A DNA stretch of 64,000 nt, from contig CM060707.1 of NCBI GenBank assembly GCA_030686995.1, positions 86,228,472 to 86,292,471 of the forward strand, given 5' to 3'. Below are positions 55,101 through 64,000 of this stretch, one piece after another; within the stretch, counting starts at the first letter, position 1, and each line of letters opens with the position of its first letter. The translations under genes and the position numbers were made by a program. Origin of the DNA: Artemisia argyi (Eukaryota > Streptophyta > Magnoliopsida > Asterales > Asteraceae). Under the pieces are notes generated by a model that did not search any database, had not been told where the DNA came from, and saw nothing but the letters and a program-made list of their open reading frames with translations.

Positions 55101-55827
55101 TTGGGTGTTGCTGGATCAGACCAAGTTTATGGATCAGGTTGTGTTGGATAATAAATAACATAAGGGTCCGTTTGTTTTTAGCCTTAAAATACCACAAGGA
55201 CTAACTTTGTAATAAACTGAAACTTAAGGGACTGATAATGAATACTTTTCAAACATGTTTCAAGGACCAAAGTTGTCACATGTCAATAGTCCAAGGACCA
55301 AAAAATAATATTTTCCTTTTAAAAATACCCGGGGACCAAAATTGTCATGTTTGCAAAGTATGGGGACCAAACATGTAATTCCCTCAAAATTCTCACCCAA
55401 GGATTATTTTTGATAATTTATGATTTTCTAGGACTAAAAATGATTTTTCTTTCAAAATTATCCCACCAGGGACTAAATCTGCCAAAATCTGAAACTCCAG
55501 GGACTAAACTGTAAATTCTCAAAACTTTTCCAATTTTTCACCAAAGGACTAAATATGACAACTTATGATTTCAAAGTGACCTTTGGTGATAATTTTCATA
55601 TTTTGAATATCCAGGGACTAGTTTTGTAATTTTATGAAAGTTGGGGGACTGAAACTGCCAATTTTGCAAACTTTATACGTTTTTCATCTGTTTTTGCTCA
55701 TTTTGCATCTAAAACATATAAAACACAATTTTGAAATATTTTCAGTATTTTGATGCATTACTGAGTGTTTTTGTATGTTTTGCAGTTCAGATTAGATCAA
55801 AAATGATGAGTGTTTGAGCACTCATCA
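52146..55827 (-). repeat. Element G 5' LTR (3.68 kb)
   Basis: On the minus strand it starts TGATGAGTG and ends CAATCA before the PBS. 52480-53230 is extremely A/T-rich. U3 (55700-55150) holds about eleven AGGGACTAAA/GGGGACCAAA words. No credible ORF is present. The LTR is twice as long as the interior. Tat/Ogre-branch elements are known for long LTRs. Confidence 0.75.
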
Positions 55828-56610
55828 TTAATCTAATCAGTATTTTAAATATACTAAGTTAACTTTACAATCTAATCTAATGCAAGGGGGGGGGGGGGGG
55901 GTTTAGCCTGAGAGACTAACACAGTTTTGGTTATTTAATTAAACTAATAAAACTAATGAGAGCGAAACAACGATAGACTAACACGTACACATATAGATAA
56001 TAGATACAGATAGAGGTCCTGTCTTTTTGTTATGTAGCTTGTCACTTGTTTTATTGCTAGTTTTATATGATTAGTATCGTAAACTCTTCTCTCTCGTTGG
56101 ATCCTAAATATAGGAGTAAACTCTTAATGATCACTTATGCCTATCTTACTTTCTAGACGCTAGATAAGTCAGCCTGGAGGGGGTATAACAGCCCAAGCAA
56201 AACACAACTAGACACAGAGGTTATCAAAGCACATATACAAGTCACCAAAAAAACATCATATAAACTAATAATCGATGGGAAAGCAATTTTAAGAGGAGCA
56301 GTATGGCGGCCACAAACCCATCAATCCTGGTGGATTGTAGTTTATTAATACAATAAAACAAAACTACTTAATGAATTAAATTCAGCAGTATGGCGGCCAC
56401 AAACCCATTCAATTCAGCAGACTTTTTCCAATCTTGATCATTTATCTCTATATTTCATCTAAAATCGCCAAGTTTCACCAATTGCTTGTGTTTACCTGAG
56501 AATTACTAAAGTAAATGATTAAGCACCAATTCACATACAAAATATAATAAAACAAGTCAATTAAATATGACAAATGATGACAATATAATGTACTTATTTG
56601 ATGTCATCAA
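55828..56610 (-). repeat. Element H 3' LTR, main part
   Basis: It continues the LTR after element G and matches 63193-63740. A 25-base word with gcagtatggcggccac at 56296-56320 reappears at 56383-56407, where similarity to the right LTR stops, so this copy has an internal rearrangement. The LTR start TGATGACATCAAATAAG (minus strand) is near 56610. A run of 17 G lies at about 55887-55903. Confidence 0.7.
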
Positions 56611-56647
56611 ATATCCCCCACTTGAACTTTACTTATCCCCAAGTAAA
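56611..56647 (-). other. Element H terminal hairpin and polypurine tract
   Basis: Arms TTTACTT and AAGTAAA around GGGGAT (56628-56647), then GTTCAAGTGGGGGATATT and the LTR start on the minus strand. Confidence 0.7.
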
Positions 56648-56873
56648 CCTTAAATTATAATTATGAAAATGTATCCTAAAAGAGATTAGGATGTATTTAT
56701 ATTTAAGCATTTATTCATTTAATCATAATTTCAACCAAACACTTAACGAACTAGAAATAAAATATCTCTCTCAATCTCTCAACTAATCTAATTCGATCAA
56801 TTGCTCGGTTGTGACGAATATTCTATCATAAGCTTGGCAAGGATACACATCTCTACCAATAATGCTAAGGAAT

Positions 56874-58608
56874 TGTTACACCCATATCCCGACAAGGTAC
56901 TACATATGTATATAATAGGTTAAGTGTTTAAGTAAAGTAGTAAAATGTGTGGTCCATATGGAAAGAATGAACTTAGAAGGACTATAATTGTCAAATGACC
57001 AAAGATAATCCAACACATGATTAAATAGCTAGCTCATGAATAATCTGGAAAGTTGGGGTTGGTTCTAGTTGCGGCAACATTTAGCAAGAAAGAAAGAGGG
57101 AAGAATTCAAGTGTTCATATAGCTCATTTGAGTATTAAGAAGTGATCATTATCTCTTCAACAAGTAAGTGGTTTTCCCCAATTGTGAAAATTAGGGTTCA
57201 TATGGTGGGTTTTGAGGAATATGGCAAAAGGTAGTGAATTAATGATATCTTTACTTAGATAGTTGCTAATTGTAGTTAATCTTGTGATAGTGAGCAATTA
57301 TAGAAGCCCAATCAAGCCAAGTAGGAAGCTAGTAGGATTTGAGGTAAGTGTACGAGTATAACTTGTTAATCTTATAATGTTAATGTTATGTTTGTGTTAT
57401 TGTGATTTGTTATGGAGCCTGTGAATGAATGTTAGCTTGGTTCCAATGCTAAATGTGTTAATGATATATGTATTACTTGCTTGGTCAAGGTGAGTAATGA
57501 TCCCAATTTATGTTCCTTGTTAATGTTATGATTGGTGTTAATCACCAATCTTATGTAAATGTGATGTTGGTTATATCTTGTATGCTTACTAAGCGTTTCG
57601 CTTACGTTTAAAGTGAATGATGGTTTTGTAGGTACAAGTGGAGGAATCAAGGGTAAGGACCTAGCTTAGCTTGTAGTGGTAGAAGGTAGACTAGAAGACC
57701 GTATTCTTTTGGACCAAGCGTATTGAAATTGGAAACCCCAAAAGTGTCTTTCATGTTTGGGTATATTTCAATCCATGTGGTCATTTTGTTATTTAACGGT
57801 CTTTTTGTTATATAAGGTCGATGTTCAAATTGGGTCATAAGTCAGGTTTATGTATATGTCAAGAAATCTTTATGTTATGTCATTATGATGGTATTTAGGA
57901 GGGTGTTTGGCATTTAGCCAATCTCACCCATTTTGGGAAGCTATGGGGCAAGACCTTGTACTAACAACTTTTCTATATATTAAGTATGTCAGCTATTGTA
58001 AGCTTTTAAATGGATATGTGGTGGATAGATGTATCGGGTAAAAGTGTGTAGTTAAAATGGGTCTTAATGGGATGTTTGGAATAAGCGGGTTTCCACCCAA
58101 TTTGGTATATGAACGGGTCATGCGTGTATGAGACACGTTAGGTATGTTAAATAATGTACGTTGGTTAAGTATGGAGTGTAATTAAAGTGGATTAAGTAGT
58201 TTGGAGGGTAATGGGTCATAATGGGTTTATTGCATAACCTATGAAATTGTACATCTTGGTTATGAGATTGTGCATCTTGGGTTTGGTCTGTGCATATGAA
58301 CTTATTCATCTTGGTTATGATTTGTTCATCTTGGTTATGATTTGTTCATCTTGGTTATGGATGTGGATTTTGGCAGATTTTCGGTAATCTTTGAAAATTC
58401 ATATCTTTTGAATCGTAAGTCGTTACGGGTCGCACCACCTGTCGTTATGAAGGTAGTTGAGTCTAGTTACTCGTAAAAATAGTCTCAAGTTCCAAATATT
58501 TTTAGATTTTTGTCAGTTTGTCATAGAGTGGCAGCGAGTCAAATTCTGGGTAGACTTTTTGCGAAAATTTTTCACGTTTTTGGTCGTGTTTGGTCATGGG
58601 GTGTTACA
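56874..58608 (+). mobile_element. Solo LTR, 1,735 bp, in element H
   Basis: It begins TGTTACACCCATATCCCG and ends GGGGTGTTACA, flanked by the exact 5-bp duplication ggaat (56869-56873 and 58609-58613). No internal region remains, so it arose by LTR-LTR recombination. A 20-base unit tgttcatcttggttatgatt is repeated about five times at 58250-58370. The orientation is arbitrary because the ends are near inverted repeats. Confidence 0.85.
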
Positions 58609-58613
58609 GGAAT

Positions 58614-60084
58614 GCCAAGTACAAAATGGTAAAAAGGGTTTTGAGGCTTAAGGGTTTAACCTAGCTTCGTTTAATCATTTCCTGTACAAACTTAGTAGAT
58701 CGCTGGTGCGAGTCCTCGACGCTTCAACTAACGGATGGTCACTAATGTGCTTCTTGGATCGCTAGCGCGTTATTTGCATAACGGATGGTCACCAATTCAC
58801 ACACCAGAGCGCCAACACGTTATCCAATTAATCTAATACTCGGATGGTTATTACGTTATTCATACATTTAACATTCTTACTTGGCCATCACTATATCCGG
58901 ATGCTCGAAAGCTAATAACGAATATAATAATACGGTTGGGTACGGATAACATATATGATATAAATTGGTGTAAAATAAAAATATAAACAAACAAATAGAT
59001 TAAGTCTTAAGGTGTTGTTAATCACTTCCCAACCATCTCATGAATAAGACTCATATCATTGAATAACTCACGCTTTAACACTTGTAACTCACGCTTTAGG
59101 TAGGCACAAATTATACTAAATAAAATCTTAAACAAAGAACAATACATAGTTGGCGTTCCCATAACGACCAACTCCCTTTCAATCCATAAATATAATACAA
59201 CAATAATAGTGGCGATATCAACCACTTAATACAAAACTTTACATGTTGGTTTATAACAAACTCACCAATTTCTTCTCTCTTTTTTTTTTCTTTTTTTTTT
59301 TCATATACTAATGGTGTAAAATTTCACCACATCACTTATAACGATAAATCTGGATATTTTTTCCATACTTTTCATAACTTCAGAAATAACGAAAATAGTG
59401 AAAGTAGTAAACACACAAAAATCAAAACTAAAGATATACAATATTTACTTTCACTTCCAATTGCATTGTGCAATTTCCCGACCTAACCAAATATAATGAA
59501 TTTACGCATGCGAACACAAGTAATGCAAGAAAACACACTATGCCTAAAGCGACCGCGGATATTAATCTACAGGGTAGGCTAAGGTGTAAAGGTGTAACGA
59601 AACATTAAACACAGGTGTATGAAACGAAATGAATGGTTCTAAGGGTTTTCTAGGGGTATCTTACTCTAAAAATGAGAGTAAACAAAAGGGTTTAAACGGG
59701 GGTTAACTAACCAGTGTAGTTAGTTAATAAACATAACATATATTGGCTTTTTGGTTATAATCCTAGAAATTTACCAAGTTAGACAAGTCATTCCAATTAA
59801 ATCAATAATAATCATTATTGCGGTCTCGAATAGTATACAAGCCAAGTTCTAAAGTTTACAAGTCACCGGCACACTCATATTTTTGTGGAATTTGGGTAAA
59901 GATTTGGAAACAGATACGCTCTATTCTCATAATTTTATATAATAGAAGTTATGTGTGCGGTTATGCAACTTAGATTTAACAAAAATATGCTAGAAAAAAA
60001 ATTTAAAATTTGACATATTAAGCATAGATTAAAGCATATTCTCAAAAATTTATGACAAGTAACGTTCTAATTCTGCATCCCCCC
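58614..60084 (-). other. Element H 3' non-coding interior
   Basis: There is no supported ORF. Around 58695-58855 a roughly 50-base unit with cggatggtcac and a gcgag/gcgcgttat block is repeated three times. 59280-59305 is a T/C-rich run. It lies between the internal and terminal hairpin-polypurine modules. Confidence 0.6.
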
Positions 60085-60114
60085 ACTTAAGTTAAACAAC
60101 GTCCTCGTTGTTTA
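60079..60114 (-). other. Internal hairpin plus purine tract of element H
   Basis: Perfect 9-bp arms TAAACAACG and CGTTGTTTA with AGGA loop (60093-60114), then ACTTAAGTGGGGGG on the minus strand. Confidence 0.75.
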
Positions 60115-60664
60115 TAATTGAAATTAAAAACGGGAAATTAAAAAGAATTAGAACGGGGAACTCCCTGAGATTTGCTCGGTGTGATCCTACATTATGCGTT
60201 TCTTGAGCAATATCAACTTTCTCGTGGATGAGAGGTGTTCACGCCTCCATGAATGATGTCTCCATAGAAAGTACATAAGCTAAAATATACCACCATTTTA
60301 AACACTTAACACACCTGAATTTAAGAAAATCAAACTTGTGCGTAATTCATTAGTAGTTAGTAAAACAAATCCTAAAAAAAATTGAAAAATCATCAGATCA
60401 GTCGATACGCCGCATCTATTGAATGAGATGAGCAGTATCAAGCCTGGAATTAGTACGGATCAAAAAATAAGATGCGTCGCATCCTTAACTAAGGATGCGC
60501 CGCATTAAATAAACTGACAGAAAGTTTATAAAGTGTAGAAAAATAAAAATGCGGAAAAATAAAAGATATGATCTGTACAGTTGATACACCGCATCTTATG
60601 ATGCAGATGCGCCGCATCTACTGCAGATCTGACTGACTGGACATAGAAAAACAGTAAAGATAAA

Positions 60665-60721
60665 CTGGGTTGTCTCCCGGTGAGCACTTCTCTTTATTCC
60701 AGAGTCTTCAAGTTAGACTCA
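60665..60721 (-). other. Stop-proximal stem-loop pair of element H
   Basis: GAGTCT-AACTTGA-AGACTC, then GGAATAAAGAGAAG and GGGAGACAACCC on the minus strand, about 120 bases after the ORF stop. Confidence 0.65.
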
Positions 60722-60842
60722 CGTTCAGCTCCTTATTTTGTTCTTGCTACGAACCATCCTTCATCCTTGATACGAAAGATGTCGTAGTAAACGTCTGTAA
60801 CTTTTTATTCAGAACGAGTTAGCTCATTAAATTCCGTAATCT

Positions 60843-61757
60843 TTATAGCAGTGTATTCTTCATCAGGTCCAAATGAGTATTTGATAACTTTAAATTTTTC
60901 AGCGGTGAAAGTCGGAGGTTTCTGGTAAGGGATCCGGAGAAGTTGACATTTTCGTTTCTTGAATGACTCAAATTTTCATTCAAAAAATTTGGTTCCTGAC
61001 TAAAGATTAGATAATCTTCAAGTCCATTTTCAAATATAAAATCTTTTTCTTTAGATGATTGAAAAAGATTTTCTTGATCATTATCAATAGGATGATAACT
61101 TTCTTTACTGCAAGTTTCGTAATTATCTTGAAGTTCTTCCCATTCCTTCTGAAGCTTCCATTGCAACCTTCTATCAAGCTTTGTATAATCATTGAAATTC
61201 CTATGTACCCATTCTAAGAATTTCATATTCATGAGATTTTTCTTGAGGCTTTCAACTCTTCTTTTTTCATTTAAAGCTGCGCTTTTCTTGTCACAATCTT
61301 TAATCAAATCGTACCAACTGTAATCTGCAAAGTAGATCTCGTTACCAAATTTCGTCATCCCAATTATATTTCCGCCATTGCAGATTCCTTCGTTTTTCCA
61401 GTCACAACTCGACCATTCACTATTTCCATCCTTGAATTTGATAGGTTTACATGTATGATCTATATGGCCATATTCCCATGGTTTATCAAAGACCCATGGT
61501 ATTTGGTTGTTCCATTCATAGTACCAGGTGTTTTTGAATTCCTCATAAGTTTTAAAGCCTGGTAGATCCCAAGTAAGAACATCTTCGTCTATCTTTAAGG
61601 GATAGTTAAATTCCATGAATTCCTTGCTTAGAGGTGTTTCGTATTCAAATAAATTTGTATCAATCCTTAGTAATTCTGCCACCTCTTCGTCAAGTTCTTC
61701 CTCATCATTCCCCTTTTTCCAGTAAGTCCAAAGTTCATTTTTCAAAAATGTGCTCAT
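60843..61757 (-). CDS. Element H retroelement ORF with a Trp/Cys/His-rich block (304 aa)
   Basis: 304 open codons. An acidic N-terminal part (KKGNDEEELDEEVAELLRID) is followed by ETPLSKEFMEFNYPLK, then a Trp-rich block: YYEWNNQIPWVFDKPWEYG, HIDHTCKPIKF, SSCDWKNEGICNGGNIIGM (about residues 75-140), and ADYSWYDLIKDCDKK. The spaced His and Cys residues could bind metal. The rest is helical and Lys/Glu/Asn-rich. I recall homologues with the IPWV..KPW..HTCKP..CNGG pattern as very common predicted proteins in Asteraceae genomes, linked to LTR elements; no function is known to me. The frame is intact from ATG 61757, although the upstream gag frame could originally have been joined to it. Confidence 0.6.
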   Translation of the reverse strand: MSTFLKNELWTYWKKGNDEEELDEEVAELLRIDTNLFEYETPLSKEFMEFNYPLKIDEDVLTWDLPGFKTYEEFKNTWYYEWNNQIPWVFDKPWEYGHIDHTCKPIKFKDGNSEWSSCDWKNEGICNGGNIIGMTKFGNEIYFADYSWYDLIKDCDKKSAALNEKRRVESLKKNLMNMKFLEWVHRNFNDYTKLDRRLQWKLQKEWEELQDNYETCSKESYHPIDNDQENLFQSSKEKDFIFENGLEDYLIFSQEPNFLNENLSHSRNENVNFSGSLTRNLRLSPLKNLKLSNTHLDLMKNTLL

Positions 61758-61831
61758 TTTGTTAGGGTAGCAAAATTTAGACTTTATCCAACAGGTAAAC
61801 TCCGGGTCATGCTCAATAGGGCCAAACTTCC

Positions 61832-62145
61832 CTAAGATCGCGATTCCAGCTCACTCCAATTAGTTATCGATTCCATAGGTTCATTATATAACCATCTTTT
61901 TGCATCTCCCGGAAGTAAAAGGGGAAAGATAGTAAGCATCAATTGGTCAAAGGTCATATTCTCGAATCTAAACAGATTTGCGAGCTGAAGAATCTTATCA
62001 ATATGTTCGTGAGCATTTTCATGCTCCAACCCATTAAAAGCATCCTCCTGAAGTGTCTCGAGTATCTGACCTTTCAAAGAAAAAATGTCATTAAAATCAA
62101 ACTTAGTCTAAGCGAATTCTGAATCGTTCTTTGTGATATTTTCCA
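61832..62145 (-). pseudogene. gag: Element H gag N-terminal fragment
   Basis: ATG at 62145 (minus) starts MENITKNDSEFA, then TAG (about 62107), then a frame with LETLQEDAFNGLEHENAHEH, ILQLANLFRFENM and LTIFPLLLPGDAKRWLYNEP, a Retrotrans_gag start. It ends at a stop near 61832. This is about a third of a normal gag. Short distance (75 bases) to the next ORF suggests they were once one polyprotein. Confidence 0.65.
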
Positions 62146-62239
62146 TAGTGATCCCTGTAATCATAGGTAAAATAGTCAGTAGGATTTGTCCGTAGAAAAA
62201 TTATCACAGAAATACAGGAACAAAACGAATAATAAAAGT

Positions 62240-62760
62240 TGCTGATATTTGCAGACGATGCGCCATATCCTAAAAATAGGATGCGCCGTATCTTATACGT
62301 TTAAAAATTAAATTAGGCTTTTATTCAGAAAATCAATACGCCGCACAAAGAAATTAAATGTGCCGTATGTTTTTAAGTTATCAAATATTACTTATATTTT
62401 AGAAAAAATAGATGCGCCATATAGACAAAAGCTAATACGCCGCCGTATCTTCGTTACGTTTCAGAACACAAGATTTTTTATTTTTAAATAAATGCGTCGT
62501 ATCGACAAAAATCGGTGCGCCGTATCTCTTTAATTTAATAAATACGTTAACTGTTTTTAATAAATAATTAATGCGTCGTATCTGGAAAACAGATGCGTCG
62601 TATGTCTGTTAAAGTTCCTGAAATTTTTTTTGATTAAAAACAGAATACGCCGCAACTAGGGGATAGATGCGCCGTACTCGATTTATTAAATTAGATGCGC
62701 TGTAAAAATTAAAATGCTATACGCCGCATCTAGAAAATAGATGCGCCGTATCGTTTGTAT
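62240..62760 (-). repeat. GATGCGCCGCATC word array in element H leader
   Basis: About 15 variants (gatgcgccgtatc, aatacgccgc, gatgcgtcgtatg, gatgcgccatat) occur in 520 bases, with more at 60405-60630 and 63885-63925 (LTR). Each is an imperfect palindrome of about 13 bases around a GCGCC/GCGNC core. Confidence 0.8.
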
Positions 62761-62997
62761 TAGCAAAGAACAACGACAGAGATAGTACAGAAAAACAAAA
62801 CAAAAAATAAAATCACAAAAATTAAAAATAATGAAAAACAAACACACAAAAAATAGAAAATATGCAAAATATACAATGAATGCAATCTAATTAATAATAC
62901 AACAAAGTTAGTGGTTAGTATCTAGAAACCTGAAAATTAAAAAGTTAGAAAACCTAATTTAAAATACTGATAGAAAAACAGATAATTAACAATTCAC

Positions 62998-63015
62998 TCC
63001 CCGGCAGTGGCACCA
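62998..63015 (-). other. Element H primer-binding site
   Basis: TGGTGCCACTGCCGGGGA on the minus strand, six bases from the LTR end (..CATGCATCA). It has the same spacing as in A and E but differs at three or more bases from the tRNA-Asp type. Confidence 0.65.
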
Positions 63016-63021
63016 AAAACT

Positions 63022-64000
63022 TGATGCATGTTGTGTCACGTGTAGTATATAGTGATTTTGCCTTTTCAAGTTTTAGATTTATATTTAGCCAACTTATCCT
63101 AGAACACACACACTAACGAGCAGTGTACCCGGTCAATATGTATATAGTGGTAAGCAGAGTGTCGATTACTAAGAGGGGAACAAATTATCTAATTAATCTA
63201 ATCAGTATTTTAAATATACTAAGTTAGTTTTACAATCTAATCTAACGCAAATGGAGGTTTTAGCCTGAGAGACTAACACAGTTTTGGTTATTTAATTAAA
63301 GTAATAAAACTAATGAGAACGAAACAACGATAGACTAACACATACACAGATAGATAATAGATACAGATAGAGGTCATGTCCTTTTGTTAAGTAGATTGTC
63401 ACTTGTTTTATTGCTAGTTTTATATGATAAGTATCGTAAACTATTCTCTCTCGTTGGATCCTAAATAAAGGCGAGTAAACTCTTAATGATCACTTATGCC
63501 TATCTTACTTTCTAGACGCTAGATAAGTAAGCGTGGAGGGGGTATAACAGCCCAAGCAAAACACAGCTAGACACAGAGGTTATCAAAGCACATATACAAG
63601 TCACCAAAAAAACATCATATAAACTAATAATCGATGGGAAAGCAAATTTTAATGGGAGCAGTATAGCGGCCACAAACCCATCAATCCTGGTGGATTATAG
63701 TTTACTAATACAATAAAACAAAACTACTTAATGAATTAAATACGTGTAGGACCTTCTTTCTGCTCTAAGATCTTCTTTGGAGGTGTGTCTTGTGTTGTCT
63801 TGTCATATGAATTTGTCTCTTTAGGGTTTTGATGCTCTTTAAATTCGTCTAGGTATTGGGGTATTTATAGTTTCTGTCAGAGGGGTAGATGCGGCGCATT
63901 GACTAAGTAGATGCGACGCATCTACTTAACTTCGCGTGGGGTCCAAGATTAATATATTCTAGAATATTCGTACACTGCCTTCAGATGGGGTGTATCTTGA
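63022..64000 (-). repeat. Element H 5' LTR (incomplete at window end)
   Basis: It matches the left LTR pieces and extends further. It contains a TATA-like ctataaatac (minus strand, around 63862-63872) and three words of the GATGCGNCGCATC type just upstream of it. The LTR start lies outside the window. Confidence 0.8.

Larger units (their letters stand above)
50402..55827 (-). mobile_element. Element G: non-autonomous gypsy element with 3.7-kb LTR and 24-bp 3' LTR remnant
   Basis: It lies in the 3' LTR of H with target duplication ttaat (50397-50401 and 55828-55832); the uninterrupted H LTR at 63190-63200 has one ttaat. Both ends carry the same 24-bp palindrome (arms TGATGAGTG and CACTCATCA). 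On the minus strand the 5' LTR runs 55827 to 52146, then comes a PBS, a 1.7-kb interior with one ORF, and a polypurine tract (AGTGTGGGGGATT) before only the first 24 bases of a 3' LTR. Confidence 0.85.
50226..64000 (-). mobile_element. Element H: non-autonomous Ty3/gypsy element, right LTR incomplete
   Basis: 3' LTR: 50226-50401 plus 55828 to about 56610 (split by element G). 5' LTR: from 63022 past the window end. PBS TGGTGCCACTGCCGGGGA at 62998-63015 (minus strand) lies beside the 5' LTR. The interior contains a gag remnant and one large ORF but no enzymes. The two LTR copies agree over 63022-63740 against the left parts. The element sits in the protease region of element F. Confidence 0.85.

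Noticed and set aside
58250..58370. CRISPR-like repeat-spacer appearance
   Set aside because: The 20-base units are directly adjacent and imperfect, in a plant LTR; there are no spacers and no cas genes. The same applies to the word arrays and the array at 50493-50850.

Overview
This is a transposon-dominated stretch of a flowering-plant nuclear genome. Three things show this: plant-type introns (GT..AG, pyrimidine-rich acceptors), Ty3/gypsy, Ty1/copia and L1-type LINE elements, and three plant gene loci. Several retroelement ORFs resemble predicted proteins that I recall as abundant in daisy-family (Asteraceae) genomes, so an Asteraceae plant, perhaps Anthemideae, is my best guess. That placement is inference from memory, not a search.

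Layout. 1-7843: non-autonomous gypsy element A (+), its 5' LTR cut by the window edge. It sits inside copia element B (+; 7844-19109), whose 3' LTR is split by copia-like element C (-; 10707-18595, TSD gataa). 19110-20914: 3' end of another copia element, D. 20925-21420: family-A LTR fragment (-). About 21650-28349: decayed L1-type LINE (+). 28350-38200: an island of ordinary genes with an intact single-exon gene (29002-30093), a 5'-truncated heparan-alpha-glucosaminide N-acetyltransferase-like gene (30622-32585) and an 83-residue, four-exon membrane-protein gene on the minus strand (33848-37249) that no simple ORF scan shows. 38211-40020: AT-rich repeats. 40043-41275: inverted, broken copy of the 29002 gene, fused in frame to the integrase of gypsy (Athila/Tat-type) element E (-; gag-pol 41326-46360). 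46531-47956: one LTR shared by E and a second element F (-; 47957-50225). 50226 to the end: gypsy element H (-), with element G (-; 50402-55827, TSD ttaat) in its 3' LTR and a solo LTR (56874-58608, TSD ggaat) in its interior.

A and E share LTR, primer-binding site and leader, so E-type elements are the likely source of enzymes for A. A, G and H code for gag-like, protease-like or family-specific proteins only and must move in trans. All named elements look decayed.

The most interesting pattern is non-coding. Elements A, F, G and H, whose coding regions are unrelated or only distantly related, share an ordered set of small hairpins downstream of the last ORF. First comes a GAGTC..GACTC stem-loop just after the stop codon, followed by a GGGAGGCAACCC-type stem-loop. 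Then comes a 7-9 bp hairpin with a core like RGGA, 5-7 nt before a polypurine tract such as AAGTGTAAGGGG. In A, G and H this hairpin plus tract occurs twice, once internally and once at the 3' LTR. Separately, almost every LTR family here carries its own array of a short degenerate, usually palindromic, word: TGACGGCGTCA in A/E, GATGCGCCGCATC in H, TTCGAAACTTTG in C, AGGGACTAAA in G, and GGGGCCGCCCCCTTAA-like in B.
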